In this document: positions 54,615-63,752 of the stretch, in pieces | Layout of the letters: the number at the start of each line of letters is the position of its first letter | Position numbering within the stretch: the first letter of the stretch is position 1 | Assembly (NCBI GenBank): GCA_015060325.1 | Contig: SUYQ01000002.1 | Location: 99,660 to 163,659 of the forward strand | DNA length: 64,000 nucleotides | Reading direction: 5' to 3' | Origin: Bacteroidales bacterium | GTDB taxonomy: Bacteria > Bacteroidota > Bacteroidia > Bacteroidales > UBA932 | Notes under the pieces: generated by a model | What the model was told of the DNA's origin: nothing | What the model saw: the letters and a program-made list of their open reading frames with translations, nothing else | Databases searched by the model: none | Program-made: the position numbers and the translations under genes

Positions 54615-55556
54615 TTATCTCATTTCAGTGTAAGGAATCTCGTCCTTGTCACCATAGTTGAGGTTCTCTCCGCCCATTCCCCAGATGAACATGTAGTTGC
54701 TGGTTCCTGCCGCTGCGTGGATCGACCACTCAGGTGAGGTGATGGCCTGCTCGTTCTGCATCCATACGAGGCGCTGCTGCTTAGGCTCGCCCATGAGGTG
54801 GCAGATCGCGTTACCCGGAGTCACGTTGAAGTAGAAGTATGCCTCCATACGGCGTGTGTGGGTGTGAGCTGGCATTGTGTTCCATACAGAACCAGGAAGG
54901 AGCTCGGTGAGACCCATCTGGAGCTGGTTTGTTCCTCCGCCCTTTACCCTGCCGAGAACAGAGCTTACGATGAGCTGGTTCACGATTCTGTCATTGCTGT
55001 CCTCCATCTTTCCGTAGTGGTCAGACTGTGCGATAGCATACTTCTTAGGGTCTGCGTTCTTGTCAGTTGTGATGAGCTGTGTCACATACTCCTTGTAAGC
55101 TGGAGTAGAGTTGATATAGAACTTTGCAGGGTTTGCAGGGTCTACACTTCTGAAAGTGACCTCCTTCTTGCCGCAGCCTACATAGAGACCTTCCTTGAAT
55201 GACATTGGATACTCCTTGCCGTCAACCGTCACGACGCCGTCGCCGCCGACATTGATCACGCCAAGCTCGCGTCTGTCGAGGAAGTGCTCGGCCTTGAGCT
55301 CGTCGAAAGTTTCGAGAACGAGTGTCTTGGTCACAGGCATCACACCACCGTAGATAAGGCGGTCATAAAGAGTGTAAGTAAGATTGATCTCGTCTGGGGA
55401 CATCACCTTTTCCATAAGGAAGGCGCCACGCAGACGTTCTGTGTCATAATGCTTTACGTCATCCGGATGACATGCTGTCTGAACTGTGTAGTTCAACTGT
55501 GCGTTTGCTGCTAGTGTCATAAGACTCATTAATGTGAATAAAAATATTTTCTTCAT
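54615..55556 (-). CDS. kduI: 5-keto-4-deoxyuronate isomerase with a signal peptide
   Basis: A 313-residue protein. The first 20 residues are a clean Sec signal ([20 protein letters not shown]), then a complete KduI (E. coli KduI is 278 residues): [38 protein letters not shown], and the cupin zinc ligands in [15 protein letters not shown] (two His and Glu) plus the later His in [11 protein letters not shown]. The start at 55556 is 4 bases after the upstream stop; the longer open frame lacks sense as a protein start. KduI converts DKI to DKII and is normally cytosolic. Here it should act in the periplasm, next to the lipoprotein GH88 product and the fused carrier encoded just upstream. Confidence 0.93.
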   Translation of the reverse strand: MKKIFLFTLMSLMTLAANAQLNYTVQTACHPDDVKHYDTERLRGAFLMEKVMSPDEINLTYTLYDRLIYGGVMPVTKTLVLETFDELKAEHFLDRRELGVINVGGDGVVTVDGKEYPMSFKEGLYVGCGKKEVTFRSVDPANPAKFYINSTPAYKEYVTQLITTDKNADPKKYAIAQSDHYGKMEDSNDRIVNQLIVSSVLGRVKGGGTNQLQMGLTELLPGSVWNTMPAHTHTRRMEAYFYFNVTPGNAICHLMGEPKQQRLVWMQNEQAITSPEWSIHAAAGTSNYMFIWGMGGENLNYGDKDEIPYTEMR

Positions 55557-55560
55557 GATA

Positions 55561-58206
55561 TTACTTTTGATTGTTTTCTGCGTTATCTGAATTCTCAGCA
55601 TTCTTCTGATACTTCGAAATAGCTCTTCTGTTCATCACCATAAGGAACATGGTGAAGAGTACAAGAACTGTGACTCCGATCCACTTGAGAGAATGAGTAA
55701 GGTGGAAGATTATCCAAGCCAAAGGACTGGATGCAAAGTCGAGCGAACCACCCTCAAACCCGGCAGGAATAGCTACAGCAGCATCTCCTGTAGTTGCATA
55801 GACATCCTGAGCTGCCTGAGTGAAGAACGGAGCCAGATTTGTGACCATAAGAAGTCCGAACAGCATCAGTATCAGTCCGATGATGAATGTCTTTACAACA
55901 TTGCCCTTTGTGATAGGAAGAATCATTGGGAACACGTAGAACATTCCTGCAAGCGATGCAAGCGGAAGGAACTCATTACCTGGGAGAATCACAGCAAGTA
56001 CAAGTGTTGCAGGAATGAGCAGGAGAGAAACCACGAGGGTGGTAGGATGTCCGATCACCAGTGCAGGACTCATACCGATATTCAGACCCTTTGCTCCCTT
56101 GAACTTCCGGTCGATCAGTCCGCGGGTTGCATCAGAGATCGGACGAAGACCCTCGATGAACAATGAAGTGATTCGTGGAATGAGCTCCATGACAGCACCC
56201 ATCTTGATGCCAAGTCCAAGTATATATGGAATCTTGTCCATTACTTCCGCCCAACTCTTGCATGAGAGGGCACCGATGATGATTCCGACAATGATACCGA
56301 GGAAGAGAGGTTCTCCCAAAAGGCCAAACTTCTTCTTCATTCCCTCTGCATCAATATTCAGCTTGTTCATTCCCGGAATCTTGTCCAACCACCTGTTGAG
56401 AACTTCGGCTACAGGAACAAATCCCTGGCAGAAAGGCTGAGGGATAGAAATTCCATCCATCTTGTCATAGAATCTTTGGAATCGGTCTGCAGTATAGTCT
56501 GCAAGAATCAGAGTGATGATGTAACATACAATTGCTGCAAAGAATCCCCAAAGAATGCTGTCTGCAGCAAAGTACACTATTGCTCCGATGAAGGCAAAAT
56601 GCCAGTAGTTCCAGAGATCTATGTTTACGGTACGGGTTGTCCTTGTCAGGAGCATCAGAAGGTTGACTCCAAGACATACAGGAATGATGAATGCTCCTAC
56701 CGAAGTGTTATATGCTACTGATGCCGCTGCAGGCCATCCCATATCGAAGACCTTGAGCTGAAGTCCGTAGTTGTTCACTACATCTCCGAGGGCCGGACCC
56801 AATGTACTGGTAAGGAGTGATGTGATGACGGAAAGTCCCACGAATCCCACGCCGACCAGAAGTCCGCTCTTGAGTGACTTATTTACTCCGATACCGATGC
56901 AGAGTCCGAGAATTGTAAAGATGATAGGCATCATTACGGCTGCACCCAATCCGATGATATAGGCAAATACGCCTTCAATGCCACTCTTTGGTTTATCTAT
57001 TACAACCTCGACAGGAGTGCTCTCATTTGTGGAATATTTTTTAAGATATGCTGTCCACTCGGCCTGATCCTGGATGTCGGAATGATTCCAATGGTTCCAT
57101 CCGGCACCCCAGAAGTATTCAAACGAAGTGCCTGGTACATATTTGTGATAAGCCATCAGGTGACCGTCTGTCTCCTTTGCGTCAAGCATTCCGGAAGGAT
57201 AGACGTGACCGACGAAGATTGTTCCGTTGTCTACATCCATAGACGGATCCACGTTCAGTGTTGTGGCAGGATATGAGATAAATCCGTTCTCTATATCAGT
57301 CACACCCTCTCGACCGCTGCCGGGGCAAAGCACGATACCTGAAACCAGTGCTGTCGTATCTGCAAGTCCTTCGAATGAAACGCATGTATGATTGAGACGC
57401 GAGCCTGCATCAAGAGTGATGACGCGTGTCTCGACAACAGAGTTGTCACCTACCTGCATAGGCTTGAAAGAAACTTTCATCCTATATCGGAGAGGACCGT
57501 TGTCCAGGAACTCAACAGTATCGTAGCATCTCGGATACATGATCTCACCCTCATGTACGAGGGCTGCAATGCCTGCACCAAGTGTCGGCCCAACTGCGTA
57601 GCAGTCCATTCCGTATCCATGGTCTACATGATATGACAATGAATCCATCTTGTATCGATGTGCTGCCGCCTCGTCGGTCAAGACAAGTTCATTATACCTC
57701 TTCCATGCATCTGAATCCTTTACCTCTGTTTTGTAAAGGGTGTCCAGAACAGGAAGGTTTGTGCCTCTTTTTGTAAAGATATCGTAGCCGGACGGAATAT
57801 CCTCCTTATGGCCATACATTCTGAAGCCGATGAGGTCATTTTCCCATGCAAGGTCATTGTCCTTGCCTTCGTAGACCTTTCCGCATGCAAGGGTCTGAAC
57901 CTCTGCCGGGGTTCCTTTGCTGAAAGTGAATTTCTGACTCTCCTTGGCTTTGAGAAGAGTCTGGAAAATAACCTTACCGTCGCTTGTTATCTGGTAGGCT
58001 ACTTCTTTGCCATCCTTATCCTTGATGACGAAAGTTTCCCCTTCCGCAAGACCCAGCTGTGAAGTTATTTCCGACAGATCGGTCTCGACCATTTCCGGCA
58101 GACGGTCAGAATCAAGCGGGTTGATTACGGTGATGGTAAAGTCATCGCTGCTGCAAGCTGCCAGAAATGGCAGCACGCATATCATTGCGAGTATAAATCT
58201 TTTCAT
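55561..58206 (-). CDS. DUF4861 lipoprotein domain fused to a galactitol-PTS EIIC-like membrane carrier
   Basis: An 881-residue fusion. Lipoprotein signal [18 protein letters not shown] (Cys18, then SSDD). Residues ~20-395: DUF4861 domain (periplasmic; [40 protein letters not shown]). Residues ~408-860: a full EIIC of the GAT family with about 9-11 helices, matching E. coli GatC in order: [78 protein letters not shown]. No IIA, IIB, EI or HPr gene is in the window. Inference: an inner-membrane carrier for a keto-deoxyuronate with a tethered periplasmic domain. Between kduD (5 bases) and kduI (4 bases). Confidence 0.85.
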   Translation of the reverse strand: MKRFILAMICVLPFLAACSSDDFTITVINPLDSDRLPEMVETDLSEITSQLGLAEGETFVIKDKDGKEVAYQITSDGKVIFQTLLKAKESQKFTFSKGTPAEVQTLACGKVYEGKDNDLAWENDLIGFRMYGHKEDIPSGYDIFTKRGTNLPVLDTLYKTEVKDSDAWKRYNELVLTDEAAAHRYKMDSLSYHVDHGYGMDCYAVGPTLGAGIAALVHEGEIMYPRCYDTVEFLDNGPLRYRMKVSFKPMQVGDNSVVETRVITLDAGSRLNHTCVSFEGLADTTALVSGIVLCPGSGREGVTDIENGFISYPATTLNVDPSMDVDNGTIFVGHVYPSGMLDAKETDGHLMAYHKYVPGTSFEYFWGAGWNHWNHSDIQDQAEWTAYLKKYSTNESTPVEVVIDKPKSGIEGVFAYIIGLGAAVMMPIIFTILGLCIGIGVNKSLKSGLLVGVGFVGLSVITSLLTSTLGPALGDVVNNYGLQLKVFDMGWPAAASVAYNTSVGAFIIPVCLGVNLLMLLTRTTRTVNIDLWNYWHFAFIGAIVYFAADSILWGFFAAIVCYIITLILADYTADRFQRFYDKMDGISIPQPFCQGFVPVAEVLNRWLDKIPGMNKLNIDAEGMKKKFGLLGEPLFLGIIVGIIIGALSCKSWAEVMDKIPYILGLGIKMGAVMELIPRITSLFIEGLRPISDATRGLIDRKFKGAKGLNIGMSPALVIGHPTTLVVSLLLIPATLVLAVILPGNEFLPLASLAGMFYVFPMILPITKGNVVKTFIIGLILMLFGLLMVTNLAPFFTQAAQDVYATTGDAAVAIPAGFEGGSLDFASSPLAWIIFHLTHSLKWIGVTVLVLFTMFLMVMNRRAISKYQKNAENSDNAENNQK

Positions 58207-58211
58207 AAGTG

Positions 58212-59006
58212 TTATTTAGGCTGCTTTCCAATGTATGCAAGAATACCTCCGTCTACATAGAGGACGTGTCCGTTCACGAAGTCTGATGCGTTGGAAGCGA
58301 GGAATACAACCGGTCCCATGAGGTCCTCAGGATTTCCCCAGCGCTCGGCAGGAGTCTTTGCTACAATGAATGAGTCGAACGGATGGCGGCTGCCGTCTGC
58401 CTGACGCTCACGGAGCGGAGCTGTCTGCGGAGTGGCGATATAACCGGGTCCGATACCGTTACACTGGATATTATATGCACCATACTCGGAAGCGATGTTT
58501 CTGGTCAGCATCTTGAGACCTCCCTTTGCAGCAGCATATGCTGAAACTGTCTCGCGACCGAGCTCAGACATCATCGAGCACACGTTGATGATCTTTCCTG
58601 CCTTCTTCTCCATCATTCCAGGAAGAACGGCCTTCGCACAGATATAAGGAGCTACGAGGTCGATGTCCACAACCTGGCGGAATTCATCGGCTGCCATTTC
58701 ATGCATAGGGATGCGCTTGATGATGCCGGCATTGTTCACGAGGATGTCAACCGGGCCGAGAGTCGCAGCGATGTCAGCAACCATTGCCTTCACGCCTTCC
58801 TCGTCTGTACAGTCACAGATATATCCCTTTGCTTCGATACCAAGCTTCTTGTATTCCTCGAGAGCCTTGTCCATGTTTGCCTGTGTGCGGCAGTTGAAAG
58901 CGATCTTTGCGCCAGCCTCGGCAAGTGCCTGAGCCATTGCGAATCCGATACCATAGGCAGCTCCTGTTACCAGAGCAACTTTGCCTTCAAGAGAGAAATT
59001 TACCAT
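58212..59006 (-). CDS. kduD: 2-dehydro-3-deoxy-D-gluconate 5-dehydrogenase (short-chain dehydrogenase)
   Basis: A 264-residue SDR. Cofactor motif TGAAYGIG (14-21), NNAG, catalytic Tyr-x3-Lys in SAYAAAKGGL, and KduD-like end GHVLYVDGGILAYIGKQP. It reduces DKII to 2-keto-3-deoxygluconate. No signal peptide, so cytosolic, downstream of the import step. First gene of the kdu operon, 5 bases before the fusion gene. Gluconate 5-dehydrogenases are close relatives, but the operon decides. Confidence 0.9.
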   Translation of the reverse strand: MVNFSLEGKVALVTGAAYGIGFAMAQALAEAGAKIAFNCRTQANMDKALEEYKKLGIEAKGYICDCTDEEGVKAMVADIAATLGPVDILVNNAGIIKRIPMHEMAADEFRQVVDIDLVAPYICAKAVLPGMMEKKAGKIINVCSMMSELGRETVSAYAAAKGGLKMLTRNIASEYGAYNIQCNGIGPGYIATPQTAPLRERQADGSRHPFDSFIVAKTPAERWGNPEDLMGPVVFLASNASDFVNGHVLYVDGGILAYIGKQPK

Positions 59007-59046
59007 AGTGTTATTTTTTATGTTTTACTTCAGATTACCTAACCTA

Positions 59047-59054
59047 CAAAATTA
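59047..59054 (-). promoter_or_regulatory. -7 box of the kdu operon
   Basis: TAATTTTG on the minus strand (59054-59047) fits TAnnTTTG, 41 bases before the kduD start. One half-site AATGTAACA lies at 59094-59102, resembling the motif at 50484 and 20131, but without a clear partner at 22 bp. Confidence 0.55.
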
Positions 59055-59102
59055 GAGGTTTATCATCAGCATTCCAACTCAGCAATATGATAAAATGTAA
59101 CA

Positions 59103-59310
59103 ATATTAGGGTAAAAATCTTCAAAAATGAAAAAAATACACGCGATTCTCCACAAAGCAAGATGATACATGTTACATGTAAAGCCCCTTCACCATCCTTC
59201 AGCTGGCGCACAACTACCTACATATCAATACATTACGTAAACCTCGTGCTCCCCAAAGGGAGCACGAGGTTTACGTAATATGCTAACTATCAGTCACTTA
59301 TGCTCCAGGC
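59103..59310. other. Gene-free region upstream of the kdu promoter
   Basis: No gene is visible. It contains a small palindrome ACATGTTACATGT near 59168 and the central-hairpin element at 59225-59279. The preceding gene on this strand ends at 59311. Confidence 0.5.
59225..59279. repeat. Long central-hairpin element, copy 3
   Basis: A perfect 22-bp stem (59232-59253 with 59258-59279, 4-base loop; core CCTCGTGCTCCC). The left flank TATCAATACATTACGT is close to the direct repeat of copy 2 (TATCAATGCATTATGT), while the stem sequence is unrelated to copies 1 and 2. It may end the transcript of the fimbrillin gene, although no T-run follows. Confidence 0.6.
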
Positions 59311-60879
59311 TTATTTATTCTTCACGCAACGCACGGACGCTCCTGAGAGGAAGTTGCCGTATGCAACCGACACCTTCTCATTGGTGGCGTTGTAGAGAGG
59401 CATGAAGTAGTGGTACTGCACGTTAGTCATTACTCCGTCTGCATCTGTCTTGACCTGATGCAGTGACGAACCGATGACATACGACATGATACCGTAGATG
59501 CCGTTGTAGTTGGTTACCATGTATGTACCGTTGGCTGTAACGCTGGTCTTGTTTCTTGCACTTGCAAACTGCCATGGCCAGCCAGCCTCTGCGAGGGCCG
59601 CGAGGCTTGCGCCCTTGATGGTAGCGTCATAGTAAGGTGCAGATGTGTTGACCAGAGCGCTGTTTGAGCTATGACCTACAAGGCCTGTCATCTCAGCCAC
59701 TGTAGGGATGTGCCAGCCTGTAGGGCAGATACCCTGGCATCCTTCGAATGTGCCGGCGTTCTCTGCCGTGATCTCCTCTACTCCGAATGCTGTAGCCGCA
59801 TCATAGAGAAGTCCGAGGGTCTCGGCGAGTGCAGGATCTGCAACCTTGTCTGCATTTGCTGCCGGATACCAGATGCCTGCATTCTCTGCAGGGTCGCTTG
59901 ACACTGTGCGTCCGCGTGGGATGAAACGGAGGTTCTCAGCCATCCAGGTATTGCCGTCTGCAAGGGTAACGGTCTTATATTTCACGCCATCATACATGAA
60001 ATATCCGTCATGCTCGGTGAACTCTACAGGAAGATCTTCTGTTGTTCCCTCTCCCTCGAACTCGATCTCACCCTCGTCTGTCCAGTTCTCGATCTCACCT
60101 GATGCGCTTACGATCATATTGTCCTGGAGAAGACGGGCATTGATGGTGTACTGTCCGCCCGACTTGAGGGTCATCTCTGCGAGAGGCTGAGTGATCTTCT
60201 TGCCGCTTGAAAGGCTCACCTCAACTGAAAGCTTTGCAGTCTGAGGGATAACGATAGCCTGCCATACCTTTCCGGCAGTTGCCTCGTATGCAGTGATCTC
60301 TGTCAGTATATCAGGCATGGCACCGCTGGCAGGAAGAACCGCAAGGTTTGGAAGATCGATATCGCAAGCCGCATCTCCGCCAAGAATCTTTACAGCAGTC
60401 ACATCCGCACCCGACAGGTTGTCGATATTGATCACAAGCTTGGTCATCATATGCTTGAAGACCATTGTGATGGCATTAGGAGTAGGAAGCACGCCCTTCT
60501 TTGACGCTGCCATGAAGTCTGCCTGAGCGATGCCTTCTGTCTGGTCGAGAACAGCAACATAAGTTGTAGGAACACCTTCTGCTGAATACGGATAATATGC
60601 ATATACATCAGCCTCTGAATATGCGTCAGCATACCAATTCAGTTCACCGGTAAATACGGTGCCGTCGAAAGCGAGGAGTTCATTGGATGCATAGGCCTCT
60701 GTAGCATTTACCTTTGTCATGGTGAGACCGATCTTGTCGCCTGACTCGAAGTTCACTTCAGTAGCCTTTGTGATTACAGGCTCTACCTGAACCTTTCCCG
60801 GAGCCATATCAGGCTCAATGGTCTGCTGGCAGGCTGCGAAAGCAAGCGCTGCGAGCGCGAGTGTGAGATAACGTTTCAT
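59311..60879 (-). CDS. Fimbrillin-like lipoprotein with C-terminal FISUMP domain
   Basis: A 522-residue lipoprotein counted from the ATG at 60879 (MKRYLTLALAALAFAACQQ, Cys17). Residues ~25-285 look like an Mfa/fimbrillin domain (VITKATEVNFESGDKIGLTM, ADVYAYYPYSAEG, MVFKHMMTKLVINIDNL). Residues ~300-522 are a FISUMP domain (YDGVKYKTVTLADGNTWMAE, NAGIWYPA, GWHIPTVAEMTGLV, SGASVRCVKNK). Probably surface exposed; adhesion or ligand binding is a guess. Monocistronic or last in the operon of the DUF6850 and DUF4876 genes, separated by a palindromic repeat at 60914. Confidence 0.8.
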   Translation of the reverse strand: MKRYLTLALAALAFAACQQTIEPDMAPGKVQVEPVITKATEVNFESGDKIGLTMTKVNATEAYASNELLAFDGTVFTGELNWYADAYSEADVYAYYPYSAEGVPTTYVAVLDQTEGIAQADFMAASKKGVLPTPNAITMVFKHMMTKLVINIDNLSGADVTAVKILGGDAACDIDLPNLAVLPASGAMPDILTEITAYEATAGKVWQAIVIPQTAKLSVEVSLSSGKKITQPLAEMTLKSGGQYTINARLLQDNMIVSASGEIENWTDEGEIEFEGEGTTEDLPVEFTEHDGYFMYDGVKYKTVTLADGNTWMAENLRFIPRGRTVSSDPAENAGIWYPAANADKVADPALAETLGLLYDAATAFGVEEITAENAGTFEGCQGICPTGWHIPTVAEMTGLVGHSSNSALVNTSAPYYDATIKGASLAALAEAGWPWQFASARNKTSVTANGTYMVTNYNGIYGIMSYVIGSSLHQVKTDADGVMTNVQYHYFMPLYNATNEKVSVAYGNFLSGASVRCVKNK

Positions 60880-60913
60880 AGTTTTATAAATTTTTATAAA
60901 TAATTTCATATAA

Positions 60914-60940
60914 AGATCCTTCGCTTCGCTCAGGATGACA
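60914..60940. repeat. Short palindromic repeat
   Basis: AAGATCCTTCGCTTCGCTCAGGATGACA; the reverse complement of the GTCATCCTGAGCGAAGCG-type unit at 3632. Confidence 0.7.
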
Positions 60941-60977
60941 ATTAATCAGGATGACTATCAGGAGCTGGATGACGGGG

Positions 60978-62483
60978 TCAGAAATCATATCCTATTTTGA
61001 ATGCGGCTCCGAAACGGTCTGCTCCGGCTATGTACTTAAGTCCGAAACCATGAATCCATGAGCCTTCGGCTTCAACATACAGGCCCTTCCAGAAATTGTA
61101 TCTCAACGACAGGCCGACGCCGAGGCGCTGCGCTGTCGTGTATGTCATCTGAAGGTCATACCAGTCCTGCAGTCTGAACGGCGATGTCTGTACTCCTGAT
61201 GCATCAGTCAGGGTCTTATCCTCTTCTGTAACCGATCCGGCTCCATACCCGAAATCAGCTCCAAGGTCAAAGGCTCCGATATGGAACAAGGCCTTCAGGC
61301 CTGCGTTCCATGTGAGCAGAGACTGCGTATATATATATGGATACATCTGCGAAGACATCTTTTCCTTCATGTCCACATCCGCATAGGCAAGGATTTCGAC
61401 CTTGTCGGATACGAATTCATATTCAGGAGACAGGGTCCATGTGTTCTCACTGGCAATATTGTTGGATCCGTGCTGAATGACGGTCGCGACTCCGTTCGAA
61501 GTCACCTTCTCGAGGACATTCTCGTCAAGCTCCCTGCCCTTCCATCCGAAGCCGAGTCTTGCATAGTGCTGCGCCTTCCGGCCTATGTGCCTATATCCTA
61601 TCCTTGCGTTGACAGCGTCGCCCGGGAAGAGGAACCATATGTATTCCTTCTCACCTATGACACCTGATGTATGAAGGTATTCCGCCTCTGCGAAAAGCCC
61701 CTTGTACTGCATCTGGAGGGCTGCTCCGTTGCTGAAGGCCTTCACCGGAAAGCCGTTCATACCATACTCCTGCAGGTGCAGGCCGCTGCCGGTCCAAGGT
61801 GCGTATACGCCATACATCATGCCTTTGTCGAGGAAAGCATAATATGATGATTCTGAAGTACCCACCTGGTCCGCCTTTATGGTCTCGCTGGTCTTTCGGA
61901 AGAAATAGCTGACACCTACGGCAAAGTCTCCTGAATGGTACATGATGCCTGGAGACACGGTCATGTCGAGCCACAAGTTATCGTGCCTGAGGTCTTTCCT
62001 CTTGGCCATGTTCGCCGCCTCGAAGTCCATCATCGCGCCGATACGCCAGTTTGGCGCAACATCATATGAAATGCCTCCGTCGAAAGCATATGTTTGCAGA
62101 GTCTTGCGGCCCGGAGTGAACTCCAGCACATCCACAGGATAGAATCCCGGGTGTATGGACATGGATCCGCACATGTCATAACCTTCTGTCTGAATGAATG
62201 AGAACGAACCCGTCAGAGTCATCTTCTCCAGATGACGTATGCTGGCGGTCACCGCACCCGCGCTCCAGCCCTGACGGGCCTGCGACGGGTCGCGGAACTC
62301 ACCGCCCTCATAACCGGCAAAAAGCTCGGCATATGAACGCGAAACCGTATCCTGACGCACTCCAGTGACATTTTTGGAGTCGTTCCACAGGTTGCATCTC
62401 CGCACCCTTTCATATGTCTGGGCCGAGACAGCCATGCTGCAAAGGAGCAGGCAGAGAGCGCATATGTATCTTGACTTACTCAT
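60978..62483 (-). CDS. DUF6850-type outer-membrane beta-barrel protein
   Basis: A 501-residue protein. Start chosen at 62483 (MSKSRYICALCLLLCSMAVSAQ signal), overlapping the stop of the DUF4876 gene by 8 bases; the longer frame reads antisense of nothing useful. The mature part begins TYERVRRCNLWNDSKNVTGV and is made of amphipathic strands (GGEFRDPSQARQGWSAGAVT, GFGWKGRELDENVLEKV) ending with Phe (AAFKIGYDF), as in outer-membrane barrels. I recall this family always next to DUF4876 lipoproteins and a TonB receptor; together they may form an uptake system of unknown ligand. Confidence 0.75.
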   Translation of the reverse strand: MSKSRYICALCLLLCSMAVSAQTYERVRRCNLWNDSKNVTGVRQDTVSRSYAELFAGYEGGEFRDPSQARQGWSAGAVTASIRHLEKMTLTGSFSFIQTEGYDMCGSMSIHPGFYPVDVLEFTPGRKTLQTYAFDGGISYDVAPNWRIGAMMDFEAANMAKRKDLRHDNLWLDMTVSPGIMYHSGDFAVGVSYFFRKTSETIKADQVGTSESSYYAFLDKGMMYGVYAPWTGSGLHLQEYGMNGFPVKAFSNGAALQMQYKGLFAEAEYLHTSGVIGEKEYIWFLFPGDAVNARIGYRHIGRKAQHYARLGFGWKGRELDENVLEKVTSNGVATVIQHGSNNIASENTWTLSPEYEFVSDKVEILAYADVDMKEKMSSQMYPYIYTQSLLTWNAGLKALFHIGAFDLGADFGYGAGSVTEEDKTLTDASGVQTSPFRLQDWYDLQMTYTTAQRLGVGLSLRYNFWKGLYVEAEGSWIHGFGLKYIAGADRFGAAFKIGYDF

Positions 62484-63699
62484 GCAGCGACTGTTTTTCG
62501 GTTTCATAAAAATCGTTGGACGAATTGTTGGTGTCCGCCAGGATCTCATATCCCGAAATGGCGGTCGCCTCTTCATCTACATGTCTCATAAGGCTTCTGC
62601 CCAAGAAGACATCGGTCTGAGTCACAAAACCCGCATCGGCGAGAGGACTGAGTCGTTTCTCGTTGTTTGTCGAACTGCCGTCGAACACCTCCACAGCATC
62701 CATAACCCATTCATACGGTACCTTTACAACCCTGTCCACATAACTGCCAGGCACAGCGATCACATTCTCCTCCACCGCAACGAAATCCTGGATGGACATA
62801 CCCTGAGCCTTGAACAGAGTCAAAGTCGGAGAGTTGATGGAGAGAGTATATGCATTGGCTTTTCCCGTCTTGATGACCACATCGATTATCCTGCTGTCCG
62901 ATATCTGATCTCCTGGAGCCGGATGATACTTCGGATTAGGGAAGTATGTGACATTGTAGCATACAAAGTAGTCAGGCTTGTTGAGATTGACAGAAAGCGG
63001 ATATTGCAGAGAGTGGTCGATGGCGCCTCTTACACATACCACGGCGTCCTGACCCGGCTGAAGCGGAAAGTCGTCGCCGTCGCCTGGGAACTGCCATATG
63101 CACTGGATCACAGGCATATAGTCAGGGAATACATTCTCCCCTGTGGCCGGATCCTTGGTCACAAAATAGTTTGGACCTGTGGCATTGTTAGGCGAAAGAG
63201 TTCCGAAGCAGAGGCTGTCCAGATACTGCACCTCATAGTGGTTGTTATGCAAGATGAAATACTGGTCCGCCTGGTAGTCTCCCTCTTGCGGAAGCTTCTT
63301 GCAGCCGCCGCAATAGAGTTCCTTTATGACTATCGAGCCCGGCTTCGAATATGACATCCGGAGATTGAAGGCCAGGTCTCCTCCGGAAATCACGACCTTG
63401 TCTGCAGCACCGTTAAAGATGCCCAGATCCGACCTTCCGCTTACATTGATTCTGTAAAGTCCGTTCGGAAGCGTGAAGGTCGCAGTGCCGTCCGAAGTTG
63501 TGACCTGCGAATATCTGCTGCCGGTGTTCATGTCTTCCACGACGGCGTTCAGGCCCGCCTTATCGACATCGGCCAGTTCCTCGGGGTAAACGGCGGTGAG
63601 TGTAAGGATATTCACCCCACCCTCGTAAGGGTTGGTGTCCTTTACGTCAGCGCAGGAGGCGAGCAGCAGGGCTGCCAGTATGTATATTATTTTCTTCAT
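62476..63699 (-). CDS. DUF4876-type lipoprotein
   Basis: A 407-residue lipoprotein (MKKIIYILAALLLASCADVK, Cys16). An N-terminal carboxypeptidase-regulatory-like beta domain (NILTLTAVYPEELADVDKAG, TSDGTATFTLPNGLYRINVS) is followed by a larger domain with KELYCGGCKKLPQEG, YQADQYFILHNNHYEVQYLD and QPGQDAVVCVRGAIDHS. Located between a TonB-dependent receptor and the DUF6850 barrel, all on one strand. Ligand unknown. Confidence 0.78.
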   Translation of the reverse strand: MKKIIYILAALLLASCADVKDTNPYEGGVNILTLTAVYPEELADVDKAGLNAVVEDMNTGSRYSQVTTSDGTATFTLPNGLYRINVSGRSDLGIFNGAADKVVISGGDLAFNLRMSYSKPGSIVIKELYCGGCKKLPQEGDYQADQYFILHNNHYEVQYLDSLCFGTLSPNNATGPNYFVTKDPATGENVFPDYMPVIQCIWQFPGDGDDFPLQPGQDAVVCVRGAIDHSLQYPLSVNLNKPDYFVCYNVTYFPNPKYHPAPGDQISDSRIIDVVIKTGKANAYTLSINSPTLTLFKAQGMSIQDFVAVEENVIAVPGSYVDRVVKVPYEWVMDAVEVFDGSSTNNEKRLSPLADAGFVTQTDVFLGRSLMRHVDEEATAISGYEILADTNNSSNDFYETEKQSLHE

Positions 63700-63710
63700 T
63701 TCTATATTTT

Positions 63711-63747
63711 AGATCTCTCGACTCACTTCGTTCGCTCGAGATGACAG
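63711..63747. repeat. Short palindromic repeat
   Basis: AGATCTCTCGACTCACTTCG then TTCGCTCGAGATGACAGG; same type as at 25249 and 53257, between the receptor and the DUF4876 gene. Confidence 0.65.
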
Positions 63748-63752
63748 GGTGG

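Noticed and set aside
55561..58206. Sequencing error joining two separate genes
   Set aside because: The junction (~395-410) is a single uninterrupted frame with a sensible linker ([18 protein letters not shown]) and no start or ribosome site before the EIIC part; still worth checking in the raw assembly.
55561..58206. A working galactitol PTS
   Set aside because: No IIA, IIB, EI, HPr or tagatose-pathway genes nearby; all neighbours belong to uronate catabolism.
62365..63354. 329-codon frame opposite the DUF4876 gene
   Set aside because: Antisense shadow; the opposite strand has a lipoprotein signal and family motifs, this frame has none.
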